Source: Candidatus Gastranaerophilales bacterium
GTDB taxonomy: Bacteria; Cyanobacteriota; Vampirovibrionia; Gastranaerophilales; Gastranaerophilaceae
Reading direction: 5' to 3'
Assembly (NCBI GenBank): GCA_944324405.1
Contig: CALUWF010000001.1
Location: 248,001 to 312,000, forward strand
DNA length: 64,000 nt
A model generated the notes under the pieces. That model saw only the letters and a program-made list of their open reading frames with translations. It had not been told where the DNA came from and made no database searches. Below, piece after piece: positions 34,999 to 43,772 of this stretch (within the stretch, counting starts at the first letter, position 1; each line of letters opens with the position of its first letter). The position numbers and the translations under genes are program-made.

Positions 34999-35979
34999 TC
35001 ACTCGGCTAAATTAAGTATCTCGCTCGCTCGTGCGCTGATATCATAATGTTTACACACAAGCTTTCTGGCATTGGCGCAAATTTTATTGCGCTCATCTTC
35101 ATAAGATAAATAATGAGAAATTTTTTCAATTAAATCATATTCATTTTCATATTGGACAAGAACATCGCACAATCCGAGATTTTCAATATCGCGCCTTTTG
35201 TCGCAAAGCAGAAAAGAATTGGAAGCAAGGACTTCAAACGTTCTGAAATTAAGCGAGTCTTCACCCTGCAAATTAATATTTAAATTTATTTTTGAGGAAT
35301 TATAAATTTTTGAGATTTCTTCCTGCTCTATAATAAAACCGCAAAAGCTTTCCTTGTATGCCTCAAGCTCGTCTTTATTTAAATATTTTCTCATCTCATA
35401 AATACTTCTCTTAAAATGCTCGGGGTAAGAAAAAATTTTCAATTTTGAAGGAAATTTTTTAATAATTTTACTTAAAATCCTTTGTCGTCTTTCTCCCAAA
35501 GGACGCCCCAAAAAGGATATGTCGTATTTTTTTGGCATTTTATAATCTTGATAAACGGAACAATCAACACAGATAGGGAAATAAAAAGATTTAAGAGGCG
35601 AAAAATCGTTCAAATATTTCTTATCCCAAAATGCAAGACGTATGTTATCCTTATACTTATTGCAAAATTCAAAAAAGTGCTCTTTTAATTCCATATCTCC
35701 GCTGTGGGCATAATTTAGGGAAGGATTATCGGCAAAATAGTGAATAATTTTAATGTTTTTATTCTCTTTTATTAAATTTTCAACACATAACCTTGCCTCG
35801 GTTTTAATCATATAGCCAAAATCGTAGCATAAGACATAATCAAAGCCAAAAGCCTCTTTTAAATCTCTTACATCAATCATCTCGCTATCATGCGCAAAGC
35901 CTTCAAAGCCTCTTTTAAAACCTTTTAAAATCAGCTCTCCTGCTATACTTATGGGTGATATGATTAAAATTTTTGCCAA
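34999..35979 (-). CDS. CgeB-like glycosyltransferase (GT-B fold)
   Basis: 326 residues from the TTG at 35979, which has GAGGGA five bases upstream; a TTG at 35991 is the longer alternative. N-terminal Rossmann half ('AKILIISPISIAGELILKGF') and a C-terminal half like Glyco_trans_1_2: 'INLNINLQGEDSLNFRTFEVLASNSFLLCDKRRDIENL', 'YENEYDLIEKISHYLSYEDERNKICANARK'. This C-terminal pattern is typical of CgeB-type transferases acting on surface glycans. Acceptor and donor unknown. The rpsP terminator lies just upstream. Confidence 0.8.
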   Translation of the reverse strand: MAKILIISPISIAGELILKGFKRGFEGFAHDSEMIDVRDLKEAFGFDYVLCYDFGYMIKTEARLCVENLIKENKNIKIIHYFADNPSLNYAHSGDMELKEHFFEFCNKYKDNIRLAFWDKKYLNDFSPLKSFYFPICVDCSVYQDYKMPKKYDISFLGRPLGERRQRILSKIIKKFPSKLKIFSYPEHFKRSIYEMRKYLNKDELEAYKESFCGFIIEQEEISKIYNSSKINLNINLQGEDSLNFRTFEVLASNSFLLCDKRRDIENLGLCDVLVQYENEYDLIEKISHYLSYEDERNKICANARKLVCKHYDISARASEILNLAE

Positions 35980-36008
35980 TTTGTCCCTCAAAATTTTATA
36001 TAAAAAAA

Positions 36009-36031
36009 TTGAGCCTCGGTTTGAGGCTCAA
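36009..36031 (-). terminator. Terminator of rpsP
   Basis: Perfect nine-base stem TTGAGCCTC/GAGGCTCAA with a five-base loop, followed on the minus strand by seven T residues. Confidence 0.85.
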
Positions 36032-36050
36032 TAAAGTGTTCTTTTCGATT

Positions 36051-36434
36051 TTATTCGTTAGCTTCACCTGCCTCAACTTGTGCCTCGTCTGCTGCCGCAG
36101 CTTCTGCCGCAGCCGCCGCTTGCGCTTCTTTTTCGGCTTCAAGTTTGGCTTGAGCTTTTTTAGATAGTTTCACTGTTTCTTTTTTATTGTAGATTAATTT
36201 GCCTTCTTCGTCGCAGTTTTTCATAAGGTAGGTAACAGTAGCCGTAGGCTGAGCACCTTTTTTAACCCAGTCTTGCGCAGAAGCAAGGTTTAGTTTCATT
36301 TCTTTTGTTTTAGGATTGTAGTGGCCTAATTCTTCAATAGGCGCACCTTCTCTTTTGCATCTTCCGTCGATGACGACAATACGGTATGTAGGATTCTTTT
36401 TATAACCTAGTCTTTTAAGTCTAATCTTAACCAC
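36051..36434 (-). CDS. rpsP: Ribosomal protein S16 with Ala/Glu-rich tail
   Basis: 127 residues from a GTG at 36434, giving the canonical opening 'MVKIRLKRLGYKKNPTYRIVV'. The frame is open to 36488 but that extension does not fit the family. Conserved 'DGRCKREGAPIEELGHYNP' and 'VKKGAQPTATV'. About 40 extra C-terminal residues are Lys then Ala/Glu-rich ('AQAAAAAEAAAADEAQ'). AAGGAG lies 13 bases before the GTG, longer than usual. The gene is monocistronic here rather than linked to rimM-trmD; ffh is 2 kb away on the same strand. Confidence 0.93.
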   Translation of the reverse strand: MVKIRLKRLGYKKNPTYRIVVIDGRCKREGAPIEELGHYNPKTKEMKLNLASAQDWVKKGAQPTATVTYLMKNCDEEGKLIYNKKETVKLSKKAQAKLEAEKEAQAAAAAEAAAADEAQVEAGEANE

Positions 36435-36780
36435 TTCTTTTACATATCTCCTTAAGTCATTAATAGTTATATAGTAATCAAAACACAAGCATAATTTATT
36501 TGCAAGCGAATTTCAAAAAAAATACTTGACATTTTAAAAAAAATTTATCCGGCGCCGTTTGATGTTTAACCCGCTCTTGTGTTGCTCTTGTGTTGCGCCT
36601 TCCTGAACACAATTATCTGTTTTCCTGAATTTAATGGCGTGTCATCCTGAACTGGCTGGAAAATCCGTTGAGGCAATGCTGAAACGAGTTCAGCATGACA
36701 GCTGCACGTTAAAGGTACATTCGTAAAATTATTAAGACCAAAAACACAAAACAGGGGTGCGAAAAACTGCTACTGTTTAT
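36435..36780. other. Intergenic region with small repeats
   Basis: 346 bases holding the rpsP upstream region, a tandem duplication GCTCTTGTGTT (36573-36583 and 36584-36594), and a palindromic repeat at 36640-36700. The right half is richer in G+C than its neighbours. No open reading frame is supported. Confidence 0.6.
36640..36700. repeat. Palindromic dispersed-type repeat
   Basis: Ends TGTCATcCTGAACT (36640-36653) and AGTTCAGcATGACA (36687-36700) are inverted repeats of 14 bases with one mismatch. This 'GTCAT-CTGAAC' form is similar to short palindromic repeats scattered in many bacterial genomes. Confidence 0.7.
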
Positions 36781-37128
36781 CTATGGGGAATTCCAATAAG
36801 TTTTAAAGCTGTCTATTTCATCTGCGGCTTTGCAAAAATCTCCCTCAAAACATATGCACCTGTCATCCAAATACAAATAAGCAGGCTCTTTAACATTTGT
36901 TACATCTTCAATAAAATTTTCCAAACCATTGTTCAAAAGCCATTTTACTACCTGCATTTCATTTCTTACGGTAAATATTTTTATAATATATTTTTCGGAT
37001 AATTTTTCAAGGAATTCAAACGCGCCCTCTTTTATGCCTGAAATCTTGTTTTTGTCATAGTTGCCTGCGTAATTGTTTAATACACCGTCAAGGTCAATTA
37101 AAATTGTCTTTTTAAAACTATTCGCCAT
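36781..37128 (-). CDS. Small HAD-superfamily hydrolase
   Basis: 115 residues from ATG 37128. Motif I 'ILIDLDGVLNNY' (nucleophile and acid-base Asp), 'IKIFTVRNEMQVVKWL' with a motif II-like Thr and a C-terminal 'YLYLDDRCICFEGDF' motif IV region. No cap domain, so probably a small phosphatase or nucleotidase-like protein. An open frame upstream to 37185 has no site. Its start faces the XRE gene with a 55-base shared promoter region. Confidence 0.75.
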   Translation of the reverse strand: MANSFKKTILIDLDGVLNNYAGNYDKNKISGIKEGAFEFLEKLSEKYIIKIFTVRNEMQVVKWLLNNGLENFIEDVTNVKEPAYLYLDDRCICFEGDFCKAADEIDSFKTYWNSP

Positions 37129-37183
37129 TTTGTTCTCTATCAGACTACATACATTTACAAAAGTGTATCGCAAAATTATAGTC

Positions 37184-37408
37184 ATGGCAAGCGAGCTTGA
37201 AAAACTCTTAAAATTAGGAAAAAATATTCAAGAAGCAAGAAAAGCGGCGGGGTTTTCCCAAAATGAGCTTGCGGAGAGGCTTAATATTTCAAGAGAGCAT
37301 TTGGCAAAATTAGAAACCGCAAAAAGAAGGATAAGCCTGAAACTCTTGTTTAAAATGAGTGATATTTTAGGGGTTAAAGAAAAATATTTTTTAGATTTTA
37401 AAGAATAA
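37184..37408 (+). CDS. XRE-family helix-turn-helix regulator
   Basis: 74 residues, essentially one HTH_3 domain: 'GKNIQEARKAAGFSQNELAERLNISREHLAKLETAKRRISLKLLFKMSDILGV'. ATG 37184 is chosen because it opens just before the domain; upstream codons are open but overlap the divergent HAD gene. No clear ribosome binding site. Divergent from the HAD gene, so it may control both. DNA target unknown. Confidence 0.85.
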   Translation: MASELEKLLKLGKNIQEARKAAGFSQNELAERLNISREHLAKLETAKRRISLKLLFKMSDILGVKEKYFLDFKE

Positions 37409-37503
37409 TAGCACCGGCCAAGCAATGTGTAATTCTCCCCTGTCACGTCTATATCCCTTGATTATTTAAAATATTGTTTTAAAATAAGAAAGGAGCGGAC
37501 TAA

Positions 37504-38274
37504 ATGAAAATATCTGTAATAACAGTGTGCCTCAATGCGGCAAATTGCATTGAGGAAACTTTTTTAAGCCTTTTTAATCAAAGTTCAAAAGAGTGGGAAC
37601 TTATAGTATTTGACGGCTTATCAAGCGATAATACCGTTGATATCATAAATAAATATAAAGATAGGATTACAGTTTTTAAATCTCAAAAAGACAAAGGCAT
37701 ATATGATGCGATGAATAGCGCCCTAAAGTGTGCAAGCGGCGATTATCTGCTTTTTTTAAATGCGGGAGATACGCTCGTTGATAATTATGTTTTTGAAAAA
37801 ACAATTCCCCTGCTTGAAAAAAATAACCCTGATATTGCCTTTGGTTATACAAGATACTCTCAAACCGGTGAAATTGAAAAACACAAAAACTGGCAGAATA
37901 AATTTTTCTTTGCGGCAAACTGCTTTTGCCACCAATGTATGTTCTACAAAAAAGAACTCTTTGAAAAAACTCTCTATGACACATCTTTTAAAATTTATGC
38001 CGATTGGGATTTTACGGTTAAATGCGTAAAAAACTACAGCGCAAAAGTGCTGCCGCTTGATTTTTGTATTTCAAATTATTCTCTTGACGGTTTTTCATCC
38101 AAAAAAGAAAATTTTAAAATAATAAGAAAAGAAAGGACAAAAATTCAAAAGGCTTATTTTCCTTTAATTTATCCCCTTTTGGCATTTGATAATTTCTGCA
38201 CTAAAAATTTAAACACAATTTGGCAGCCACTTAAAAAAGGCTTGAATAAAATATTATGCGCACTTAAACTGTAA
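37504..38274 (+). CDS. Family 2 glycosyltransferase
   Basis: 256 residues. GT-A domain: 'ISVITVCLNAANCIEETFLSLFNQ', 'ELIVFDGLSSDNTVDII', 'QKDKGIYDAMNSALKCASGDYLLFLNAGD', 'CFCHQCMFYKKELFE' and 'YADWDFTVK'. This subtype (WcaA/GT2 with HQ and DWD motifs) usually decorates surface polysaccharides. No membrane helix. AAAGGAG lies before the ATG. Ends 20 bases from the convergent ffh. Confidence 0.88.
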   Translation: MKISVITVCLNAANCIEETFLSLFNQSSKEWELIVFDGLSSDNTVDIINKYKDRITVFKSQKDKGIYDAMNSALKCASGDYLLFLNAGDTLVDNYVFEKTIPLLEKNNPDIAFGYTRYSQTGEIEKHKNWQNKFFFAANCFCHQCMFYKKELFEKTLYDTSFKIYADWDFTVKCVKNYSAKVLPLDFCISNYSLDGFSSKKENFKIIRKERTKIQKAYFPLIYPLLAFDNFCTKNLNTIWQPLKKGLNKILCALKL

Positions 38275-38294
38275 AAATGCACTGTTTCAAAACT

Positions 38295-39662
38295 CTATCT
38301 AAATCTTCCGCCCTTTGGCATTTTACCGTAGAGTGCGGCTTTGGAGCCTTTTTTAAAAGTATTTTTCAGCGCGCCGAAGCCCTGCATCATTTTTCTCATC
38401 TGTTCAAATTGCGAAACAAAAGTATTCAACTCGCTCAATTCCATGCCTGCCCCGCGCGCAATCCTTTTTTTCCTTGAAGCATTTAATAAATCAGGGTTTC
38501 TGCGCTCCTGCGGCGTCATGGAAGAAATCAGAACTTCCATTTTTTTAAACTGTTTTTCGCCCTCGTGGGAAATTTTTTGTCTGTCGTCTTTATTCAGCCC
38601 CGGTATCGGAAGCATGCCCAAAATGCCGTCAAATGAGCCGAGCATTTTAATCTGCTTTTGAATTTTCAAGAAATCTTCAAAGCTGAACTGTGCCTTTAAA
38701 AACTTTTCCTCAAGCTTTTTTGCTTCTTCGGCGTCTATATTTTTTTGAGCTTTTTCAACAAGCGAAACAATATCGCCCATGCCAAGAATTCTTGAAGCCA
38801 TTCTGTCGGGATAAAAATCCTCCAGGGGTTCAATTTTCTCGCCCATACCCACAAGTTTAACGGGCTTTCCGGTCGAATAAACAACGCTAAGCGCACAGCC
38901 GCCTTTTGTATCGCCGTCAAGCTTTGTCAAAATAATGCCCGTAATCCCCAATTGTTCGTCGAAGTTTTTGGCAACGTCAATTGCCTCTTGCCCTGTCATA
39001 GAGTCAATTACAAGCAATTTTTCATTTAGCGGGTACATTCTTTCAATGAGCAAAAGCTCCGCCATCATTGACGTATCTATCTGCAAGCGCCCTGCCGTAT
39101 CGAGAATTAATACGGTATTTTGGTTTTCTTTTGCGTATTTAATCGCTTCATCAACAATTTTTCTTACGTCTTTTTCATTTTCCAAAGAAAAGAAATCAAG
39201 ACCGTTTTCGGCGCAGAGAGTTTTCAGCTGCAAAATTGCCGCGGGTCGATAGACGTCCGCCGCGACAAGAAGCGGCTTTTTGCCTTCTCTTTTAAGCTTT
39301 AAGCCGAGCTTTGCGCTGCTCGTTGTTTTACCGGAACCCTGAAGCCCTAGCATCATAATAAAAGAAGGGTTTGTATCAAGGTTAAGCGGCTTTTTTTCCT
39401 TGCCGAGAAGCTCTACAAGTTCGTCATTTACGATTTTAATAAGCATTTGGGAAGGATTAACGCTTTTTATAACCTCCTGTCCCTGCGCTTTATCTTTAAT
39501 ATTTGATATAAAAGACTTTACAACGTTCAGCGAAACATCCGCACCCAAGAGCGCACGGCGGATTTCACGCAGAGCATCGCTCATATTTTCTTCGCTCAGC
39601 TGAGCATTGCCCGCGGTTTTTTTAATTATTTCCTGTAGTCTTTCGGAAAGTGAATCAAACAT
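38295..39662 (-). CDS. ffh: Signal recognition particle GTPase Ffh
   Basis: 455 residues. N-G domain with 'MMLGLQGSGKTTSSAKL', 'LLVAADVYRPAAILQL', 'LILDTAGRLQID', 'LTKLDGDTKGG' and 'GMGEKIEPLEDFYPDRMASRILGMGD', then the Met-rich M domain ('RIARGAGMELSELNTFVSQFEQMRKMM') that binds 4.5S RNA and signal peptides. Targets membrane proteins to FtsY. A TTTACA/TAAAAT promoter ends six bases before the ATG with no Shine-Dalgarno, so a leaderless message is likely even for this essential gene. Confidence 0.96.
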   Translation of the reverse strand: MFDSLSERLQEIIKKTAGNAQLSEENMSDALREIRRALLGADVSLNVVKSFISNIKDKAQGQEVIKSVNPSQMLIKIVNDELVELLGKEKKPLNLDTNPSFIMMLGLQGSGKTTSSAKLGLKLKREGKKPLLVAADVYRPAAILQLKTLCAENGLDFFSLENEKDVRKIVDEAIKYAKENQNTVLILDTAGRLQIDTSMMAELLLIERMYPLNEKLLVIDSMTGQEAIDVAKNFDEQLGITGIILTKLDGDTKGGCALSVVYSTGKPVKLVGMGEKIEPLEDFYPDRMASRILGMGDIVSLVEKAQKNIDAEEAKKLEEKFLKAQFSFEDFLKIQKQIKMLGSFDGILGMLPIPGLNKDDRQKISHEGEKQFKKMEVLISSMTPQERRNPDLLNASRKKRIARGAGMELSELNTFVSQFEQMRKMMQGFGALKNTFKKGSKAALYGKMPKGGRFR

Positions 39663-39668
39663 AATTAA

Positions 39669-39696
39669 ATTTTACTATAAAAAATATTTATGTAAA
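39669..39696 (-). promoter_or_regulatory. Promoter, leaderless start of ffh
   Basis: TTTACA (39691-39696), 16-base spacer, TAAAAT (39669-39674), six bases, then the ATG at 39662. Confidence 0.6.
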
Positions 39697-39698
39697 AT

Positions 39699-40466
39699 TT
39701 AACCCTGATGGGTATTTAGCTTATCAAGCGCAACATTTTGAGCGGCATTAGGCACTTTTGAACTTTTTTTGGAAAAAACATTTTCAAACAATTCACTGAA
39801 CATCATAATTATCATGCCCACACCTGCCGCAGTGCCTATTATTTTTGCCCTTTGTGACGATTTAGCCGCTTTTTTTGCAATCGCAACGATATCATCTGCC
39901 GCGCGCTGTTTTCTTGGCTTATTAAAGTATTCTTTGACCATATCCGCGGCGCTTTTTCTGAAACCGTCGGCTATTTCATTTAATGTATTAACCGCGCTTT
40001 CAAACTGCCCTTTTGTGACTTCGTTTTGTTTTATATATGTTTCAAAAGTTTTTATAACTTCATCCGCTTTAAGCTCAGCCCCTTCCGAGAGCGGTTTTCC
40101 GATATTTTCGAGAAGTTCTTTAATTTTATCTGAAAATTTTGAAATTTTATTCGGACTTTTTTTAATTTCATTTACAATCTGTGATAAAAATTCGTTATCG
40201 TCGTATTTCTTTTTTGTAAATAATGCATCGGCAAGCACTTTAGCCTTTTGCGGATCGTTTTTATCAATATTTTTTACAAAATAATCCGTAACTTCCTGAG
40301 CAATTTTATTTTTTGAAACCGGAGCAACAAGAGAAACCGCACCGCCTGCGGCCGTACCTGCGGCAGCACCTATGAGCATATTTTTGCCCTGCTGAATAAC
40401 GGAATCGGCAATTGTTTTGCTGACAGGTTCCTTGCTGGGAGTTGAATTTACACTATTTACGGACAT
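39699..40466 (-). CDS. Hypothetical protein with two short hydrophobic segments
   Basis: 255 residues. A Gly/Ala-rich segment (about 32-50, 'MLIGAAAGTAAGGAVSLVA') and a C-terminal hydrophobic segment (about 213-233, 'IIGTAAGVGMIIMMFSELF') flank a long charged helical region. No signal peptide and no family recognised. AAAGG and a TATAAA box precede the ATG. It lies 37 bases upstream of the ffh start; the ffh promoter overlaps its 3' end. Confidence 0.7.
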   Translation of the reverse strand: MSVNSVNSTPSKEPVSKTIADSVIQQGKNMLIGAAAGTAAGGAVSLVAPVSKNKIAQEVTDYFVKNIDKNDPQKAKVLADALFTKKKYDDNEFLSQIVNEIKKSPNKISKFSDKIKELLENIGKPLSEGAELKADEVIKTFETYIKQNEVTKGQFESAVNTLNEIADGFRKSAADMVKEYFNKPRKQRAADDIVAIAKKAAKSSQRAKIIGTAAGVGMIIMMFSELFENVFSKKSSKVPNAAQNVALDKLNTHQG

Positions 40467-40524
40467 ATTAACGCCTTTTTATAACCTTCACATGATAAAT
40501 AAAACAAAAAAACAAATTTTATTG

Positions 40525-41814
40525 TCATTTTGAGTTAATTATATCTAAAATTTCCCTAAATCTGTAACAATCCTTTATAATGTGCAACTCAACCCCCAGA
40601 AATTGTTTTTTAATATCGCTTATTTTTATACCGTCCAGAAATTCATCGCTGCCTTCTCTTAGCATAACAGAGGGTATTATGGCGCATTTTACACCGTTTT
40701 CCCTTATTGCATTTATCATATCTTCACCGGTTATAAGCCCGCTTACATTTATTTTATCCCCAAAGAAGCGGTTTTTAACCCCTATTACATCAAATTCAAG
40801 TCCTTGGACGTTTATTTCTTTTTTAAATTTCTCAAATGTGCACGCTGCGCTCTCGCCTGTTAAAAGAGAAATTTTTACGGGATTTTTAAGCTTTTTTTTA
40901 AATTTCTTTTTGCATTTTTCAAAATCATCGATTAAAAGCCTCATTGCTCCGACACCGTCCTCAATCTGAAAAAATTTTCCGTAATATTTTTTATCCGGAA
41001 ACTCCCGTCCCGCAATTAAAAAGAACTCATCAGAGGCCGCCGCTATATTCTTTTTCATATCCGAATTAAATTCATCGACCGCATTAATGGCAAAATCCGC
41101 AATTTTTTTATCCACGGTCTGCAATTTTTCTTTTCTGAATTTTGAAACTCCGACAGGCACAATTGCAAGAGAGTTTAAAATCTTTTTAAACTTCTTCAAA
41201 TCTTCTAATGTTCTTAAAAGTTCATCCCCGTCATTATATCCGGGACACAAAACAATCTGGGCATGGATTTTTATGTCATTGTCCCTAAGCTTTTTTAAAT
41301 CATCCGTAATTCTTGCCGCATTTGGATTATTTAGCATTTTTGCCCGCAGTTTTGGGTTTGTTGTATGGATTGAAACATACAAATGCGAAGGATGAAAACT
41401 CAAAAGCCGCTCCCAGTCTTTTTCTTTCATATTTGTGAGCGTAATATAAGTTCCTTGCAGATAAGACAGGCGCCAGTCGTCGTCTTTGACGTAGAGGCTT
41501 TTTCTTAAGCCCTTTGGCTGCTGGTCGACAAAACAAAATATACATTTATTGGCGCAGGGCTTGACTCTGTCAAAAACGGCGCTTTCAAAACTTATACCCA
41601 AATCTTCGCCATAGTCTTTTTCTATTTCAAAAATTTCTTCTTCGCCTGATTTACGTTTTACATAAAGTTCCAATTCCTCATCCAAAACAAGAAAACTGTA
41701 CTCAATTATATCTTTTGGCACAACACTGTTAACGGATATTATCTCATCCCCCCCGTTAAGGTTGAGTTCATCAGCTATTGAGCCTTTTAAAATGTCTGAA
41801 ATAACTATTTTCAT
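40525..41814 (-). CDS. DUF512 radical SAM / PDZ protein
   Basis: 429 residues. N-terminal PDZ-like domain (about 1-60, 'KGSIADELNLNGGDEIISVN'), radical SAM-type cluster 'CANKCIFCFVDQ' near residue 87, 'YLQGTYITLTNMKEKDWERL' and 'LYVSIHTTNPKLRAKML', then the DUF512 domain with 'LTGESAACTFEKF' and 'LITGEDMI'. The family (TIGR03279 in cyanobacteria) is conserved in cyanobacteria and clostridia but its reaction is unknown. It overlaps the PadR-like gene by four bases (ATGA). Confidence 0.9.
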   Translation of the reverse strand: MKIVISDILKGSIADELNLNGGDEIISVNSVVPKDIIEYSFLVLDEELELYVKRKSGEEEIFEIEKDYGEDLGISFESAVFDRVKPCANKCIFCFVDQQPKGLRKSLYVKDDDWRLSYLQGTYITLTNMKEKDWERLLSFHPSHLYVSIHTTNPKLRAKMLNNPNAARITDDLKKLRDNDIKIHAQIVLCPGYNDGDELLRTLEDLKKFKKILNSLAIVPVGVSKFRKEKLQTVDKKIADFAINAVDEFNSDMKKNIAAASDEFFLIAGREFPDKKYYGKFFQIEDGVGAMRLLIDDFEKCKKKFKKKLKNPVKISLLTGESAACTFEKFKKEINVQGLEFDVIGVKNRFFGDKINVSGLITGEDMINAIRENGVKCAIIPSVMLREGSDEFLDGIKISDIKKQFLGVELHIIKDCYRFREILDIINSK

Positions 41815-42302
41815 ATAAGTTCTAAAATCTTTTGCACTTCGTCTATTTTTGAATTAACTATATTCTTTTGCTCTTCGCTTAAGCCGCTGTAAGGATTTTT
41901 AAGGGCCTCAAGCGAACGGCCTTTGAATAAAATAAGATTGTTTTGGATATTTTTTTTAAATTGTTCTTTTTCTTCTTCGTCAAGAACGTCACTGCAAAAA
42001 ATCGCTATTTGAACATTGTTTAAAATATGTGCGGGATTATTAAATTCAAGCGATAATAAAAGATTTTTTAAATGTTTTCTGCCAAGCGGCGTAATGGAGC
42101 ATGTCTTTGAAGCCATGCCTCCTTGCGATATAAAATCGGATGTTTCAATACAGCCCAAATTCGCAAGTCTTTTAATTGCGGGATTTATCGTTCCAAGGCT
42201 CGGTTTTAAAAAGGCAAAAAACATCTCTCCCATGATTTTTGAAATTTTGTAAATTGTCGCGTCATAGCGGCAAAGTATGTATAAAATAACGATTTCGCTC
42301 AT
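41811..42302 (-). CDS. PadR-like transcriptional regulator
   Basis: 163 residues. N-terminal winged helix ('IVILYILCRYDATIYKISKIMGEMFFAFLKPSLGTINPAIKRLANLGCIETSDF') with the PadR layout, then a C-terminal helical dimerisation arm. A TAAAAT box lies ten bases before the ATG with no ribosome binding site. It is co-transcribed with the DUF512 gene. Ligand and targets unknown. Confidence 0.8.
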   Translation of the reverse strand: MSEIVILYILCRYDATIYKISKIMGEMFFAFLKPSLGTINPAIKRLANLGCIETSDFISQGGMASKTCSITPLGRKHLKNLLLSLEFNNPAHILNNVQIAIFCSDVLDEEEKEQFKKNIQNNLILFKGRSLEALKNPYSGLSEEQKNIVNSKIDEVQKILELI

Positions 42303-42389
42303 AATTAAGTTAATTTTATCATAAATTTTGTTGTTATTAAATTTATTTAATTTATAATTTAACTAGTTTAAAAAACGGGAATTTCAAAA

Positions 42390-43118
42390 TTGTTATTAAC
42401 GGCTGAAAAAAATGAAGTAAATAAAATTGTTGAAGATACAAAACTTCAACATATAGCTATAATTATGGACGGGAACCGCCGCTGGGCAAAAAACAACATG
42501 CTCCCTTCCGCAATGGGTCACAAAAAAGGGGTTGAAGCGCTTAAGAAAACTCTTAAAGCCGCGCATAAATTCGGCATTAAATATTTAACCTTATACGCCT
42601 TTTCAACCGAAAACTGGAACAGAAAACAGGAAGAAGTTGATTTCTTAATGAGGCTTCTTGCAAATACAATCAAATCCCAGCTTGAAGAACTCAATCAAAA
42701 TAACGTTAAATTACGCTTTATCGGCTGTTTAAAGGCGCTTAATCCGTCATTGCAGGAAATTTTAGCCCAAGCGGAAGATAAAACAAAAAATAACACGGGC
42801 GTAAACCTGCAAATTGCAATTAATTACGGCGCAAGAAACGAAATTACAAACGCTATAAAAGAGATGATGTATCAGGGAGTAAAACCGCAAGATGTAGATG
42901 AGGAGCTTGTTTCAAAATTTCTCTATACATCTGATATCCCGGATCCTGACCTGCTCATAAGGACAGGCGGCGAGATGAGAATAAGCAATTATCTCCTTTG
43001 GCAGATAGCATATTGTGAACTGTACATCACAAAAATTTACTGGCCGGAATTTGATGAAGATGCGCTTAAAGACGCCATATACGAATTTGCAAAAAGGCAG
43101 AGAAGATGGGGCGGATAG
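42390..43118 (+). CDS. uppS: Undecaprenyl (isoprenyl) diphosphate synthase
   Basis: 242 residues from a TTG; no in-frame ATG exists before the catalytic motif. Condenses isopentenyl diphosphate onto farnesyl diphosphate for the cell-wall lipid carrier. Motifs: 'IAIIMDGNRRWAKNN' (catalytic Asp), 'GHKKGVEALKKTL', 'LTLYAFSTENWNR', 'INYGARNEI' and 'PDLLIRTGGEMRISNYLLWQIAYCEL'. A TATAAT box (42353-42358) lies upstream. rdgB starts two bases after its stop. Confidence 0.95.
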   Translation: MLLTAEKNEVNKIVEDTKLQHIAIIMDGNRRWAKNNMLPSAMGHKKGVEALKKTLKAAHKFGIKYLTLYAFSTENWNRKQEEVDFLMRLLANTIKSQLEELNQNNVKLRFIGCLKALNPSLQEILAQAEDKTKNNTGVNLQIAINYGARNEITNAIKEMMYQGVKPQDVDEELVSKFLYTSDIPDPDLLIRTGGEMRISNYLLWQIAYCELYITKIYWPEFDEDALKDAIYEFAKRQRRWGG

Positions 43119-43119
43119 C

Positions 43120-43713
43120 ATGATAGAAATAGTCCTTGCAACTTCAAATCCTCACAAAGTTGATGAGATTAACAGCGTAAGTATGCCTCTGGGCGTAAAA
43201 TTCACTTTGCCCGACAAAGGTTTCAACCCCATTGAGGACGGAACGACTTTTGAAGAAAATGCATATGCAAAAGCGCTTGCTGCCGCACAGTGTGAAAAAA
43301 GCGGAAGAAAATATTTTATGGCGGATGATTCGGGACTTTGCGTAGACTTTTTAAACGGCGCGCCCGGGCTTAAAAGTGCAAGGTATGCACCGAGCACGGA
43401 AAAAAGAATTGAAAAACTCTTAAATGCGCTTAAAGACGTAAAAGACGCTCACAGGGGTGCAAAATTTGTCTGCTCTCTTGTCTTGGCGGATAAAATGGGA
43501 AAAATTTTAAATAAAACTTTTGGCATATGCAAAGGAACAATTGCACACAAAGAGTGCGGACAAGGCGGTTTTGGCTATGACCCCATATTTATTGTTGAAA
43601 ATAAAAATATGACCATGGCACAATTAAGTGAAGATGAAAAAAACCTCGTATCCCACAGAGGACGCGCACTTATGGATATGTTAATGTGGATTAAATGTTC
43701 CGATTTAAAATAA
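43120..43713 (+). CDS. rdgB: Non-canonical purine NTP pyrophosphatase (RdgB/HAM1)
   Basis: 197 residues from ATG 43120; upstream in-frame ATGs lie inside uppS and do not fit the family. Hydrolyses dITP, XTP and similar to monophosphates. Motifs: 'EIVLATSNPHKVDEI', 'TFEENAYAKALAAA', 'MADDSGLCVDFLNGAPG', 'SARYAP', 'GQGGFGYDPIFIV', 'MAQLSEDEKNLVSHRGRA'. The usual SxR at the end is 'SHRGRA', intact. Confidence 0.95.
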   Translation: MIEIVLATSNPHKVDEINSVSMPLGVKFTLPDKGFNPIEDGTTFEENAYAKALAAAQCEKSGRKYFMADDSGLCVDFLNGAPGLKSARYAPSTEKRIEKLLNALKDVKDAHRGAKFVCSLVLADKMGKILNKTFGICKGTIAHKECGQGGFGYDPIFIVENKNMTMAQLSEDEKNLVSHRGRALMDMLMWIKCSDLK

Positions 43714-43772
43714 TTTATTTTTATAAAAATTAATAGTATAATTTTAAAGTAAGGATAGAATTAAGGGGTTAG

